A stretch of 64,000 nt of DNA from Actinocatenispora sp036503555 (GTDB lineage: Bacteria > Actinomycetota > Actinomycetes > Mycobacteriales > Micromonosporaceae). Numbering within the stretch: position 1 is the stretch's first letter; every line of letters begins with the position of its first letter. The stretch is taken from positions 1 to 64,000 of the forward strand of contig DASXWQ010000025.1 of the NCBI GenBank assembly GCA_036503555.1. The letters are read 5' to 3'. The translations under genes and the position numbers were made by a program. A model generated the notes under the pieces. The model searched no databases. It saw nothing but the letters and a program-made list of their open reading frames with translations, and was not told where the DNA came from. Positions 9,181-17,069 of this stretch are shown piece after piece.

Positions 9181-9988
9181 CGGCGTACCGGTCCTTGTCG
9201 GGGTGGACCGGCCCCACCACCGCCGCCGGATCGAACGCCGGACGCGACCCGGCGCGCGACAGCCCCGAGGCGCGCAGCGCGGCGACCCGTTCCAGCGCGA
9301 TCCGCCGCCCCTCCGCCGCCCGCGACGTCCACCGCCCGGACCGGTGCACCTGCGTCGCGTGCTGCCGGTACAGCCACGTCACCGCCGGCTCGTTCCACCC
9401 GGCGGTCACCTCGGACAGGCCCGCGAACATGGCCACGTCGTCGTCGCACGGGATCCCCGCCCAGCCGCCGACCGCCCGTAGCGTCGCCGTACGCACCATC
9501 AGTCCCGCGCAGTGCACCGGCCAGTTGCCCGCGTGGCCGATCGCCCAGTCGTTCGCCACGCCCGGCGCGACCATCCCGTACGGCAGCGCCGAGTCCCACG
9601 GCTCCCGCGCCCCGCCCGGCAGCAGGTCGTCGGCCTGCCCAACCGCCCAGTGCACCGACGGATCGTCGAACGGCGGGATCATCGTCGCCAGCGAGTGCGG
9701 CAGCGGCACGTCGTCGTGGTCCAGCACCTGCACCAGATCCCCCGACACCCGCGACAGCCCCAGGTTGCGCGTACCCGCGATACCGAGCTGCGCGCCGTTC
9801 GCCTCGTACCTGGCGAACGGAACCGCGCCGTACCGGTCGCCCAGGCTCGGCGCCGCCCCGTCCTCCTGCACGACCCACTCCAGCTCCCAGCCGTCCGGCA
9901 GCTTGAGCTGTTCGACCGCCCGTACCGTTTCCTCCACATACCGCGCGCTCGGCGCGTATTCCGTCGTCAGTATCGAAACGAGCGGCAC
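9176..9988 (-). CDS. Family 2 glycosyltransferase
   Basis: GT-A fold glycosyltransferase of 270 residues. It opens VPLVSILTTEYAPSARYVEETVRAV, the nucleotide-sugar-binding strand, and carries GIAGTRNLGLSRVSGDLVQVLDHDD around residues 75-100, where DHDD is the DXD-type metal site and GTRNLGL the typical GT2 motif. A W-N-E-P-A-V-T-W-x-Y-R-x-H segment lies near the C-terminus. I chose GTG 9988 rather than the longer frame from 10024, because GGAAGG lies 7 bases upstream and family members start at this strand. There is no partner gene, so donor and acceptor are unknown. A truncated TetR gene abuts its 3' end. Confidence 0.8.
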   Translation of the reverse strand: MPLVSILTTEYAPSARYVEETVRAVEQLKLPDGWELEWVVQEDGAAPSLGDRYGAVPFARYEANGAQLGIAGTRNLGLSRVSGDLVQVLDHDDVPLPHSLATMIPPFDDPSVHWAVGQADDLLPGGAREPWDSALPYGMVAPGVANDWAIGHAGNWPVHCAGLMVRTATLRAVGGWAGIPCDDDVAMFAGLSEVTAGWNEPAVTWLYRQHATQVHRSGRWTSRAAEGRRIALERVAALRASGLSRAGSRPAFDPAAVVGPVHPDKDRYAV

Positions 9989-10030
9989 CGGCGATCCTTC
10001 CGCCAAAAGCGACAACCGCCGCACGATACT

Positions 10031-10046
10031 GCCGACGTACGTCGGC
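10031..10046. promoter_or_regulatory. Perfect 16-bp palindrome upstream of the glycosyltransferase gene
   Basis: GCCGACGTACGTCGGC is a perfect palindrome centred 50 bases upstream of the glycosyltransferase start, next to a TATCGT -10-like hexamer on the minus strand (10021-10026). It could be an operator, or the tail hairpin of the ArsR gene. Confidence 0.35.
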
Positions 10047-10103
10047 CGGTGGGCGGGTCGGGCCGAGGATCGTGCTGGGGCCGTTGGCGGACCTCGGGTG
10101 GGA

Positions 10104-10460
10104 TCAGTCGTGGTCGGGGGCGCTGGTCAGGTGGTGGTCGGCGGCGGCCAGCACCTCGTCGACCAGGCGGCGTACGTGTCCGCCGCGGGCTGTGTAGAGG
10201 GCGCGGCGGCCGTCACGGCGTACGCGTACCAGCCCGGCGAGGCGGAGTTTCGCGAGGTGCTGGGAGACGGCGGGCCGAGCCGCTCCGGTCGCCGCGGCCA
10301 GGCTGCCCACGTCCCGTTCGGTCTCCCGCAGCAGCCAGAGCAGCCGTAGTCGGGTGGGGTCGGCGAGCATCCGCAGGGCGGTCGTGGCGGCCTCGATCTG
10401 TGCACCAGTCGGCGGTTGTTGCTGGTGGCTGGCACCTGCGTCGTTGTCGCGTGCGTACAT
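10104..10460 (-). CDS. ArsR-family metal-responsive repressor
   Basis: Winged-helix ArsR/SmtB repressor, 118 residues. The DNA-binding region is LADPTRLRLLWLLRETERDVGSLAAATGAARPAVSQHLAKLRLAGLVRVRRDGRRALYTA, residues about 30-90. The last helix carries GGHVRRLVDEVLAAADHH, whose His and Asp residues could form an alpha-5 metal site as in SmtB/CzrA, though spacing is not identical. It is divergent from a cation-efflux gene, the classic arrangement for zinc or cadmium control: metal binding would release the operator and switch on efflux. ATG 10460 follows AGG by 5 bases; a GTG two codons upstream is possible. Confidence 0.85.
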   Translation of the reverse strand: MYARDNDAGASHQQQPPTGAQIEAATTALRMLADPTRLRLLWLLRETERDVGSLAAATGAARPAVSQHLAKLRLAGLVRVRRDGRRALYTARGGHVRRLVDEVLAAADHHLTSAPDHD

Positions 10461-10517
10461 GAGCACCTATTGTGATGTGGTTCGCCGGTCCCGTCCAGCA
10501 CCCCGATGGGGAGTCGC

Positions 10518-11666
10518 ATGTCCACCGAGCACGGCCACCCGCATGCGCCTCACCAGCACCGCGACGACCAGGACGCCGACGCCGACGGCGCCAGCGGCGG
10601 GCACGGCACGAGCCACCGGCACGACCACCAGGCCGGCCCCGACCACCGGTGGTGGCACCGGCTCCGGCATGTGGTCACACCGCACTCGCATGACTCCGCG
10701 GACAAGGTCGACCCTGCGATGCAGGGCAGCCGGGAGGGCATGCGGGCGTTGTGGATCTCCCTGGCCGGACTGGGCGTCACGGCGGCACTGCAAGCGGTCG
10801 TGGTGGTGTTCTCCGGATCGGTGGCGCTGCTGGGTGACACCCTGCACAACGTGGCCGACGCCCTGACCGCGATCCCGCTCGGGCTGGCATTCCTCGTCGG
10901 TCGCCGGGCGGCGACCCGTCGATACACCTACGGGTACGGCCGCGCCGAGGACCTGGCCGGGATCGTGATCGTGGTGTTCATCGCCGCCTCCGCCGCCCTC
11001 GCCGGGTACGAGGCCGTGCTGCGGCTGCTGCGCCCCGCGCCGGTGCACAACCTGTGGGCGGTCGCGATCGCCGCCGTGGTCGGCTTCACCGGCAACGAAC
11101 TGGTCGCCCGGTACCGCATCCGCATCGGCCGTCGGATCGGCTCCGCCGCGCTGGTCGCCGACGGGCTCCACGCCCGTACCGACGGGTTCACCTCCCTCGC
11201 CGTACTGGTCGGGGCCGGTGGGGTGGCGATCGGCTGGCGCTGGGCCGATCCGGTCATCGGCCTGGCGATCACCGTGGCGATCGTGTTCGTTCTCAAGGAC
11301 GCCGCACGCGAGATCTGCCGCAGGCTGATGGACGCCGTCGACCCCGCCCTGGTCGACGCGGCCGAAGCCGCCCTCGCCGCCACCCCCGGCGTGCGATCCG
11401 TGGGGGCGCTCCGGCTGCGCTGGATCGGCCACACCCTGCATGCCGAAACCGACCTGACCGTCGACCCCGCCCTGTCCGTGGTCGACGCCCACACCATCGC
11501 CGTGAACGCCGAACATGAGCTTCTGCACGCCGTTCCCCGACTGACCGGCGTCACCGTCCACACCGACCCCGCCACCACCGACACCGACCCGCACCACAAG
11601 CTGGCCCACCACCGGCCCGTCGACGGCAGCCGGGGCCGTACCACGACGACATCGGGAAGCGCATAG
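10518..11666 (+). CDS. Cation diffusion facilitator (zinc-type efflux)
   Basis: CDF transporter of 382 residues that exports divalent metal in exchange for protons. A His/Asp-rich N-terminal stretch (about residues 1-55) is typical of metal-sensing tails. Six membrane helices span about 75-255. Both metal-site helices carry HxxxD (HNVAD in TM2, HARTD in TM5), the combination linked to zinc/cadmium specificity. The C-terminal dimerisation domain (about 285-365) includes RWIGHTLHAETDLTVDP. ATG 10518 has GGGGAG 4 bases upstream; ATG 10506 overlaps that site and is less likely. Regulated, by inference, by the divergent ArsR repressor. Confidence 0.9.
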   Translation: MSTEHGHPHAPHQHRDDQDADADGASGGHGTSHRHDHQAGPDHRWWHRLRHVVTPHSHDSADKVDPAMQGSREGMRALWISLAGLGVTAALQAVVVVFSGSVALLGDTLHNVADALTAIPLGLAFLVGRRAATRRYTYGYGRAEDLAGIVIVVFIAASAALAGYEAVLRLLRPAPVHNLWAVAIAAVVGFTGNELVARYRIRIGRRIGSAALVADGLHARTDGFTSLAVLVGAGGVAIGWRWADPVIGLAITVAIVFVLKDAAREICRRLMDAVDPALVDAAEAALAATPGVRSVGALRLRWIGHTLHAETDLTVDPALSVVDAHTIAVNAEHELLHAVPRLTGVTVHTDPATTDTDPHHKLAHHRPVDGSRGRTTTTSGSA

Positions 11667-11833
11667 CCCGTTGGCCCGATGCGTTTCGGAAGTCAGGCGA
11701 GCATCGTGCACGACGCCGGCGTCGCCGTGGGCCGGGTGCGTACGCCCGGGAACTGGCGCAATTGCCAGACTCGGCCACAGGAAGGCAACTGGTCACAGCG
11801 TTGTCGCGGTCGAACCCGGTACGGTTGCTCCGC

Positions 11834-12808
11834 ATGACCGAGACCGAGCCCGAGATCACCGCGGATCTCGTCCGCGACCTGCTGCGGGACCAGCACCCGG
11901 ACCTGGCCGAGCTGGCCCTCCGCGAGGTGGCGGGCGGCTGGGGCAACCAGATGTGGCGCCTCGGAGACGAGCTGGCCGTGCGGATCCAGCGCATGGACAC
12001 CGGCCCCGATCACCAGCTCAAGGAGCGCCGGTGGCTGCCGCTGCTCGCCCCACGCCTGCCGCTGCCGATCCCCGTCCCGGTACGGAGCGGTGCACCCTCC
12101 CCACGCTTCCGCAAGATGTGGACGGTCATGAGGTGGGTGCCGGGCCTGCCGCTGGACCGCGGGTCGATCACCCGCGGCGAGCACGCGGCCGACACCCTGG
12201 CGGCGTTCCTCCGGGCGCTGCACGTGGCGGCGCCCGGCGACGCGCCGGGTGACACGGGCCGCGGCGCGCACCCCCGGGACTGCACGGACGGCTTCGAGGC
12301 GTTCTTCGGCTCCGTCGACGCCGACGCGATCGGCTCCGACGCCGCCGACGTCCGGGCCGTCTGGGCCGACGCCGTCGCCGCCCCCGCGTGGGAGGGTCCG
12401 CCGGTGTGGGTGCACGGTGACCTGCACCCCGCGAACGTCGTCGTCGCGGACGGGACGCTGGCGGGTGTCGTCGACTTCGGCGACCTGTTCGTCGGCGACC
12501 CGGCGTTGGACCTGGCGGCCGCCTGGGTGCTGCTGCCGGCGGGCGCGGCCGCACGCTTCTTCACCGCGTACGCGGCGGCCGATGAGGCGACGGTCCGGCG
12601 TGCCCGCGGGCACGCCGCGCTGAAGAGCCTCTTCCTGATGCTGATGGGCCAGAACGGGGACCGTGGCCTGCCCGGCGGTAAGTCGGCATGGGGGCCGGCC
12701 GGGCGGGCGGCGCTCGACCGAGTCCTCAGCGATCCCCCGACCACCCAGACGGCGGGCACCACCTGGACTGCCGACAACCCGGCAGCCGACACAAAAGCAC
12801 CCGGCTGA
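11834..12808 (+). CDS. Aminoglycoside phosphotransferase-like kinase
   Basis: APH-fold protein of 324 residues. The ATP-binding lobe includes EVAGGWGNQMWRLGDELAVRIQR (residues about 36-60). The catalytic loop is VWVHGDLHPANVVV near 192-205, followed by the magnesium-binding DFGD near 213. The C-terminal lobe has LDLAAAWVLLP. Members phosphorylate hydroxyl groups of antibiotics, sugars or metabolites; nothing here ties it to a given substrate, so a resistance call is not justified. Start ATG 11834 (MTETEPEITADLVRDLL) matches the usual N-terminus; the open frame back to 11762 is not supported by a ribosome site. Followed closely by a methyltransferase gene. Confidence 0.8.
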   Translation: MTETEPEITADLVRDLLRDQHPDLAELALREVAGGWGNQMWRLGDELAVRIQRMDTGPDHQLKERRWLPLLAPRLPLPIPVPVRSGAPSPRFRKMWTVMRWVPGLPLDRGSITRGEHAADTLAAFLRALHVAAPGDAPGDTGRGAHPRDCTDGFEAFFGSVDADAIGSDAADVRAVWADAVAAPAWEGPPVWVHGDLHPANVVVADGTLAGVVDFGDLFVGDPALDLAAAWVLLPAGAAARFFTAYAAADEATVRRARGHAALKSLFLMLMGQNGDRGLPGGKSAWGPAGRAALDRVLSDPPTTQTAGTTWTADNPAADTKAPG

Positions 12809-12878
12809 CGGCCGGCAGGAAGCGCGGGAACCCCGTCGGCACCGGGTGCCCCTGTGCCGACTCGTAAGCTTTGCCGTT

Positions 12879-13658
12879 GTGACGGACAACTTTGATCCCG
12901 TGGCGTACAACCGTGCCGCCTGGGATCGCGAGGTGGAGAACAGCAACGAATGGACCCGGCCGGTCGGGCCGGAGGTCATCGCCCGGGCGCGGGCCGGCGA
13001 CTGGTCCGTCCTCCTGATCGCCTCCCGGGCAGTGCCGCGCGACTGGTTTCCGGCCGACCTGGTCGGCGCCGACGTACTGTGCCTGGCTTCCGGTGGAGGG
13101 CAGCAGGGGCCGGTGCTCTCGGCGGCGGGTGCGGCCGTGACCGTACTGGACAACTCGCCGCAGCAACTGGGCCGCGACCGGGAGGTCGCCACCCGCGAGG
13201 GACTCGCCGTCCGTACCGTGCTCGGCGACATGCGCGACCTGAGCGTGTTCCCCGATGCCAGCTTCGATGTCGTCTTCAACCCGGTGTCCAACGTGTTCTC
13301 CCCCGACCTTGCGCCGGTCTGGCAGGAGTCGTTCCGCGTGCTGCGCCCGGGCGGAATCCTGATGGTCGGGTTCCTGAACCCGGACATCTTCATCTTCGAC
13401 GCCGCGGCGTTGGACGAGCGCGGCGAGCTCGTCGTGCGCCACCAGATCCCGTTCAGCAGCCTTGATCTCCCAGACGCCGAGCGGCAGCGCTCGTACGGGA
13501 CCGGGCCGATCGAATACAGCCACTCACTCACCGGGCAGATCGGCGGCCAACTCGCGGCCGGCTTCACCCTGACCCACCTGGACGAAGCCCCGCACCACGC
13601 TGACGCCACCGGCCGGTACATGCCTGGTTTCTTCGCCACCCGGGCCGTCAAGCCGTAA
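12879..13658 (+). CDS. Class I SAM-dependent methyltransferase
   Basis: Rossmann-fold methyltransferase of 259 residues. Motif I is VLCLASGGGQQGPVLSAAGAAVTVLDNS (SAM-binding glycine loop and acidic strand end), followed by a GDMRDLSVFPDASFDVV motif II/III region and the post-motif FRVLRPGGILMVGFLNP. The GTG start gives MTDNFDPVAYNRAAWDREVENSNEWTRPV, the conserved opening of a family I recognise as generic class I methyltransferases of actinomycetes; the substrate is not known. It sits 70 bases after the phosphotransferase gene, so both may be co-transcribed. A strong hairpin terminator follows. Confidence 0.85.
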   Translation: MTDNFDPVAYNRAAWDREVENSNEWTRPVGPEVIARARAGDWSVLLIASRAVPRDWFPADLVGADVLCLASGGGQQGPVLSAAGAAVTVLDNSPQQLGRDREVATREGLAVRTVLGDMRDLSVFPDASFDVVFNPVSNVFSPDLAPVWQESFRVLRPGGILMVGFLNPDIFIFDAAALDERGELVVRHQIPFSSLDLPDAERQRSYGTGPIEYSHSLTGQIGGQLAAGFTLTHLDEAPHHADATGRYMPGFFATRAVKP

Positions 13659-13724
13659 CCGTGCAGGCAGCGACTCGGCCGGGCCCGGGTGCGGACCAAC
13701 GGAGACTGAACCGGCCTGTACGCG

Positions 13725-13764
13725 AAACGCCGTCCCGGACCCGGCGGGGTCTGGGACGGCGTTT
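13725..13764. terminator. Bidirectional hairpin terminator
   Basis: An 18-bp stem (13725-13742 with 13747-13764, one G-T wobble, 4-nt loop) ends in a TTTT run on the plus strand and has an AAA run on the other side. It would end the methyltransferase transcript and, from the other side, the tRNA-Ser transcript. Confidence 0.85.
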
Positions 13765-13777
13765 TAGCACGTCAGGG

Positions 13778-13868
13778 CGGAGGCTCCGGGATTTGAACCC
13801 GGGATCGGGGATAAACCCGAAACCCGCTTAGCAGGCGGGCGCCATAGACCAGACTAGGCGAAGCCTCC
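13778..13868 (-). tRNA. tRNA-Ser (anticodon GCU)
   Basis: The reverse strand folds as a class II tRNA of 91 nt. The acceptor stem is GGAGGCT paired with AGCCTCC, plus discriminator G at 13778. A long variable arm and the T-loop GTTCAAATC are present. The anticodon loop CTGCTAA reads GCU, decoding AGC/AGU serine codons. The 3' CCA is not encoded. Confidence 0.95.
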
Positions 13869-13939
13869 CTGGCGGTTGGGTACCAACCGTCGGACGCGAG
13901 AATACAGGGCCGCTCGTCGGCCGGGCAAAGGGCATACGC

Positions 13940-14713
13940 CTAGAGCCAGGAGACGTGGGAGTGCAGCAGCGCGTACCCGACGAAGGCGGCGATGTCGAGG
14001 AGGCTGTGGGCGACGACGAGCGGCGCGACGCGGCGGGTGCGCAGGAAGAAGAGGGCGAACAGCACGCCCATGATCGCGTTGCCGACGAACCCGCCGAACC
14101 CCTGGTAGAGGTGGTACGAGCCGCGCAGCAGGGCGCTGGTGACGACCACGGCGGGGAGCCGCCAGCCGAGCTGCCGTAGCCGGGTGACGAGGTAGCCGAC
14201 GACGACGACCTCTTCGAGGAGCGCGTTCTGGATCGCGGAGAGGACGAGGACGGGGATCGCCCACCACACCGACGGCAGCGCGGACGGTACGACGTTGGCG
14301 GCGAGGCCGAGTGCGCGGGCGGCGAAGTAGAGCCCGAGGCCGGGCAGGCCGATGCAGAGGGCGACGAGGGCGCCGGCGCCGAGGTCGAAGCGGGGGCGGC
14401 GCAGGTCGAACCCGATGATCCGCCCGGCGGGTCGGCCGCCGCGACCGAGCAGGTGCATCGCGAGCAGCGCCGGTACGACCGCGAACGCCACCCCGAGCAC
14501 CTGGTACGTGAGGTCGAGCCAGGGCCGCCCGGGTGCCTGGGACGCGTTCAGGGTGGCGCTCTGGTCGGCGAGCGCCTTCGTTGCGGTGAGCTTGCCGATC
14601 AGGTTGACGAGCGCGTACACGCCGGACTGGCCGAGGGAGACGGCGAGGACGAGGACCACCTCGCTGCGCAGGACGCGCCGTTCGCCGCCGGTGGCGACCG
14701 GTTCGGCGGTCAC
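13940..14713 (-). CDS. CPBP-family intramembrane metalloprotease (CAAX protease type)
   Basis: Abi/CPBP membrane protein of 257 residues with about eight hydrophobic segments. Motif 1 is LLEEVVVVGYLVTRLR (the Glu-Glu pair), motif 2 is LLRGSYHLYQG, and motif 3 is VVAHSLLD; these supply the Glu and His residues of the metal site. The family includes CAAX prenyl proteases and bacteriocin self-immunity proteins; its role here is unknown. I chose GTG 14713 because AAGGAG lies 9 bases upstream; GTG 14734 is the alternative. The gene is divergent from a MerR regulator whose operator lies between the two starts. Confidence 0.85.
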   Translation of the reverse strand: MTAEPVATGGERRVLRSEVVLVLAVSLGQSGVYALVNLIGKLTATKALADQSATLNASQAPGRPWLDLTYQVLGVAFAVVPALLAMHLLGRGGRPAGRIIGFDLRRPRFDLGAGALVALCIGLPGLGLYFAARALGLAANVVPSALPSVWWAIPVLVLSAIQNALLEEVVVVGYLVTRLRQLGWRLPAVVVTSALLRGSYHLYQGFGGFVGNAIMGVLFALFFLRTRRVAPLVVAHSLLDIAAFVGYALLHSHVSWL

Positions 14714-14763
14714 CGGCGCGATCTCCTTGGTCACGGGCCAAGCATGACAGCACGGGTTGCGCC

Positions 14764-14794
14764 TTGACCCTCCCCCCGAGGGAGAGGCGAGAGT
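14764..14794 (+). promoter_or_regulatory. MerR-type promoter/operator
   Basis: TTGACC (14764-14769) and GAGAGT (14789-14794) are separated by 19 bp, the overlong spacing that MerR regulators correct by DNA distortion. The spacer carries an inverted repeat (CCTCCC and GGGAG arms). The predicted transcript start is at about 14801, on a GTG. Confidence 0.7.
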
Positions 14795-14800
14795 GTGGGC

Positions 14801-15718
14801 GTGGCGTGGTTGTCGATCGGTGAGTTGGCGCGGCGTACGGGGTTGAGCGTGAAGACGGTCCGGGCGTACTCGGACCGGGGGATCGTGCCGCCGGCGGGGC
14901 GTACGCCGGCGGGCTACCGGCGGTACGGCGAGGAGGCGGTGACCCGGCTCGCCCTGGTGCGTACGTTGCGCGAGCTGGGCCTGGACCTCGCGACGATCGG
15001 CCGGATCGTGGCGCGTGACGTACCGCTGGCGCGGGTCGCGGCCGCGCGGGTCGAGGCGCTGGACGTGCAGATCCGCCTGCTGTACCTGCGTCGCGCGGTG
15101 CTCGCGGTGGCGGCCCGGAACGGTACCGACGGAGAGGGGATGACGGTGGTGCACGCGCTCGCGAGCCTGTCCGCGGCGGAACGGCGGCGGCTGGTCGACG
15201 ACTTCCTCGACGGGGTGTTCGCCGGTGTGGCGGGGCGGGCCGAGTTCGTCGGGATGCGGCGCTCGCTCACCCCGGAGCTGCCGGACGACGCGACGGCCGG
15301 GCAGATCGAGGCGTGGGTGGAGCTGGCCACGCTGGCCGGCGACGCCGACTTCCGGGCGGTGATGGGCGAGCTGACCACAGCGTACGCGGCGGAGCACGGC
15401 CCGGTCCCGACCCGTGACGTGGTCGCGGTGGCGCGCGACGAGTCGCGGCCGGCCGTGTCGGCGGGCGTCGACCCCGACTCGGAGCCCGCCGCCCGCGTCG
15501 TCGGCACCGTCGTCTCCTCGTACGCCGACGCGCTCGGTGCCGCGGACGACGCGGCACTGCGCCGACGGCTGCTGGCGTACCTGTGCGCGGTGAACGATCC
15601 GCGCCGGCGCCGGTACCTGCGGATGCTGGCGGTGGTCAACGGTTGGCCGGACGGCGGCGACGGCGCGCCGGAGCTCGACTGGTTCACCCGCGCCCTGCGT
15701 GCCCGCGTCGCCGCCTGA
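14801..15718 (+). CDS. MerR-family transcriptional regulator
   Basis: The N-terminal winged helix (WLSIGELARRTGLSVKTVRAYSDRGIVPPAGRTPAGYRRYGEEAVTRL) is a canonical MerR DNA-binding domain, followed by a dimerisation helix to about residue 110. The remaining 190 residues are helical with no cysteine metal site, suggesting a drug- or small-molecule-type sensor with an enlarged effector domain. GTG 14801 coincides with the transcript start predicted from the 19-bp-spaced promoter just upstream, implying a leaderless, autoregulated message; GTG 14795 is also in frame. The divergent CPBP protease gene is the likely co-target. Confidence 0.85.
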   Translation: MAWLSIGELARRTGLSVKTVRAYSDRGIVPPAGRTPAGYRRYGEEAVTRLALVRTLRELGLDLATIGRIVARDVPLARVAAARVEALDVQIRLLYLRRAVLAVAARNGTDGEGMTVVHALASLSAAERRRLVDDFLDGVFAGVAGRAEFVGMRRSLTPELPDDATAGQIEAWVELATLAGDADFRAVMGELTTAYAAEHGPVPTRDVVAVARDESRPAVSAGVDPDSEPAARVVGTVVSSYADALGAADDAALRRRLLAYLCAVNDPRRRRYLRMLAVVNGWPDGGDGAPELDWFTRALRARVAA

Positions 15719-15788
15719 GCCGGGGTACCCGTACCCGCTAGCCGAAACGGACACGGATGTAGGGCCGTGCCGGGGTGGTGACCATGCG

Positions 15789-15799
15789 GGCATCATGCC
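15789..15799. promoter_or_regulatory. Short palindrome upstream of the flavohaemoprotein gene
   Basis: GGCATCATGCC is an 11-bp palindrome about 170 bases upstream of the flavohaemoprotein start, within the 247-base gap after the MerR gene. Nitric-oxide regulators such as NsrR often control hmp genes, but the match to any consensus is weak. Nothing else was seen in this gap. Confidence 0.25.
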
Positions 15800-15965
15800 T
15801 ACCGTGTGAGGTGGGTTGCGGACCATCCGTTGCCTGCCCGGGCCGGCCCACCCGGGACCGCTGACCGCCGTCGGCGAGCGTCGCGAAGGCCGTGCCGGTC
15901 ACCGCCGGCCCCGCGATCCTCGTACCGCGCGGCGGTCTCGCGCAGCACGAGTGAGGTGCGGGCAG

Positions 15966-17060
15966 ATGGGCGACTTGGCGCGGACGTTGACGGAGAGCTG
16001 GGACCGGGTCGCGGACCGGCAGGACCGGGTGTCGGCCTACTTCTACGCGCGGCTGTTCCTGGCCGCCCCGCAGCTTCGTGACCTGTTCCCGATCCAGCTC
16101 CGTGCCCAGCGGGTACGCCTGGTGGAGGCGATCGTCCGGGCCATCACGCACGTCGACCAGCCGGCCGAGCTGGATGAGCAGCTCGGCGCGCTGGGCCGGG
16201 CGCACCGCCGGTTCGACGTGACGGCCGAGCACCACACCGTCTTCCGGGACTGCCTGGTCGAGGCGATCCGGGTACACGCCGGCCGGGACTGGGATCCGGT
16301 GCAGGAGAAGGCATGGCGCGAGGGGTACGACCTGATCGCGGCGCGGATGAACGCGGCGGCAGCGGCGGCGCCGGGCCCCGCGTACCGGTTCGCGGAGGTG
16401 CTGACGCACGAGCGGCGTACCGCGGACGTCGCGGTGTTCACGTGCCGGCCGTTCGAGCCGATGCCGTACCGGGCGGGGCAGTACGTGCACGTCGAGTCGA
16501 CGCACGAGCCGCGCCAGTGGCGCCGGTACTCGATGGCGACGGCGCCGCGCGCGGACGGTGTGCTGGAGTTCCACGTACGGGCGGTGGGGTCGGGGACCGT
16601 GTCGCCCGCGCTGGTGTGGAAGCTGCGGCCGGGTGACCTGGTCCGGTTGTCGGAGCCGACCGACGGGCTGACGCTTCCGCCGGCGGGCCGGGACGTGGTG
16701 TGCCTGTGCGGCGGTACCGGGCTGGCGCCGGTCCGCGCGCTCGTCGAGGCGGCGCCGACCGCCGGCTGGGACCGCTGGGTGCACCTCTTCTTCGGCGCGC
16801 GGACCGAGGACGGCCTGTACGACCTGCCCGCGCTGTCGGAACTGGCCGCGACGCGGTCGTGGCTGCGGGTGATCCCGGTGGTCGGCGACGCGACGTACGA
16901 CGGGGAGGTCGGCACGCTCGCGGACGTGATCGCGCGCCGCGCGCCGTGGGACGGGCACGACTTCGTGCTGTCCGGCTCGCCGGCGATGCTGCGCGCCACG
17001 CTCGCGATGCTGGCCGCGCTCGGCGTACCGCTGGCCCGGGTGCGCTACGACTCGGGCTGA
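15966..17060 (+). CDS. Flavohaemoprotein (nitric oxide dioxygenase type)
   Basis: Globin domain at residues about 1-135 (TLTESWDRVADRQDRVSAYFYARLFLAAPQLRDLFP; proximal His in LGRAHRRFDV), then a ferredoxin-reductase FAD domain with RRYSMA near 182 and an NAD domain with LCGGTGLAPVRALVEA near 248 and LSGSPAMLRATLAML near the end. Such proteins oxidise NO to nitrate using haem, FAD and NAD(P)H. At 364 residues it is shorter than E. coli Hmp (about 396), with a clipped C-terminus. ATG 15966 was chosen over GTG 15951. It is convergent with a TetR regulator and not in an operon. Confidence 0.9.
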   Translation: MGDLARTLTESWDRVADRQDRVSAYFYARLFLAAPQLRDLFPIQLRAQRVRLVEAIVRAITHVDQPAELDEQLGALGRAHRRFDVTAEHHTVFRDCLVEAIRVHAGRDWDPVQEKAWREGYDLIAARMNAAAAAAPGPAYRFAEVLTHERRTADVAVFTCRPFEPMPYRAGQYVHVESTHEPRQWRRYSMATAPRADGVLEFHVRAVGSGTVSPALVWKLRPGDLVRLSEPTDGLTLPPAGRDVVCLCGGTGLAPVRALVEAAPTAGWDRWVHLFFGARTEDGLYDLPALSELAATRSWLRVIPVVGDATYDGEVGTLADVIARRAPWDGHDFVLSGSPAMLRATLAMLAALGVPLARVRYDSG

Positions 17061-17069
17061 TCGCTGCGG

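Noticed and set aside
11667..11833. Possible gene fragment between the cation-efflux and phosphotransferase genes
   Set aside because: All six frames look like GC-biased shadow sequence; no family pattern was seen, so it is treated as intergenic.
11834..12808. Antibiotic-resistance aminoglycoside phosphotransferase
   Set aside because: Only generic APH-fold motifs are visible; no resistance-enzyme-specific features or mobile context.
15789..15799. NsrR site upstream of the flavohaemoprotein gene
   Set aside because: Only an 11-bp palindrome is present; it does not match a known NO-regulator consensus well enough and is far from the start codon.
13940..15826. A 628-codon leftward frame running through the protease gene into the MerR gene
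   Set aside because: Only the part up to about 14734 has membrane-protease character; the rest is the antisense of MerR with Arg/His/Gln-rich shadow composition.
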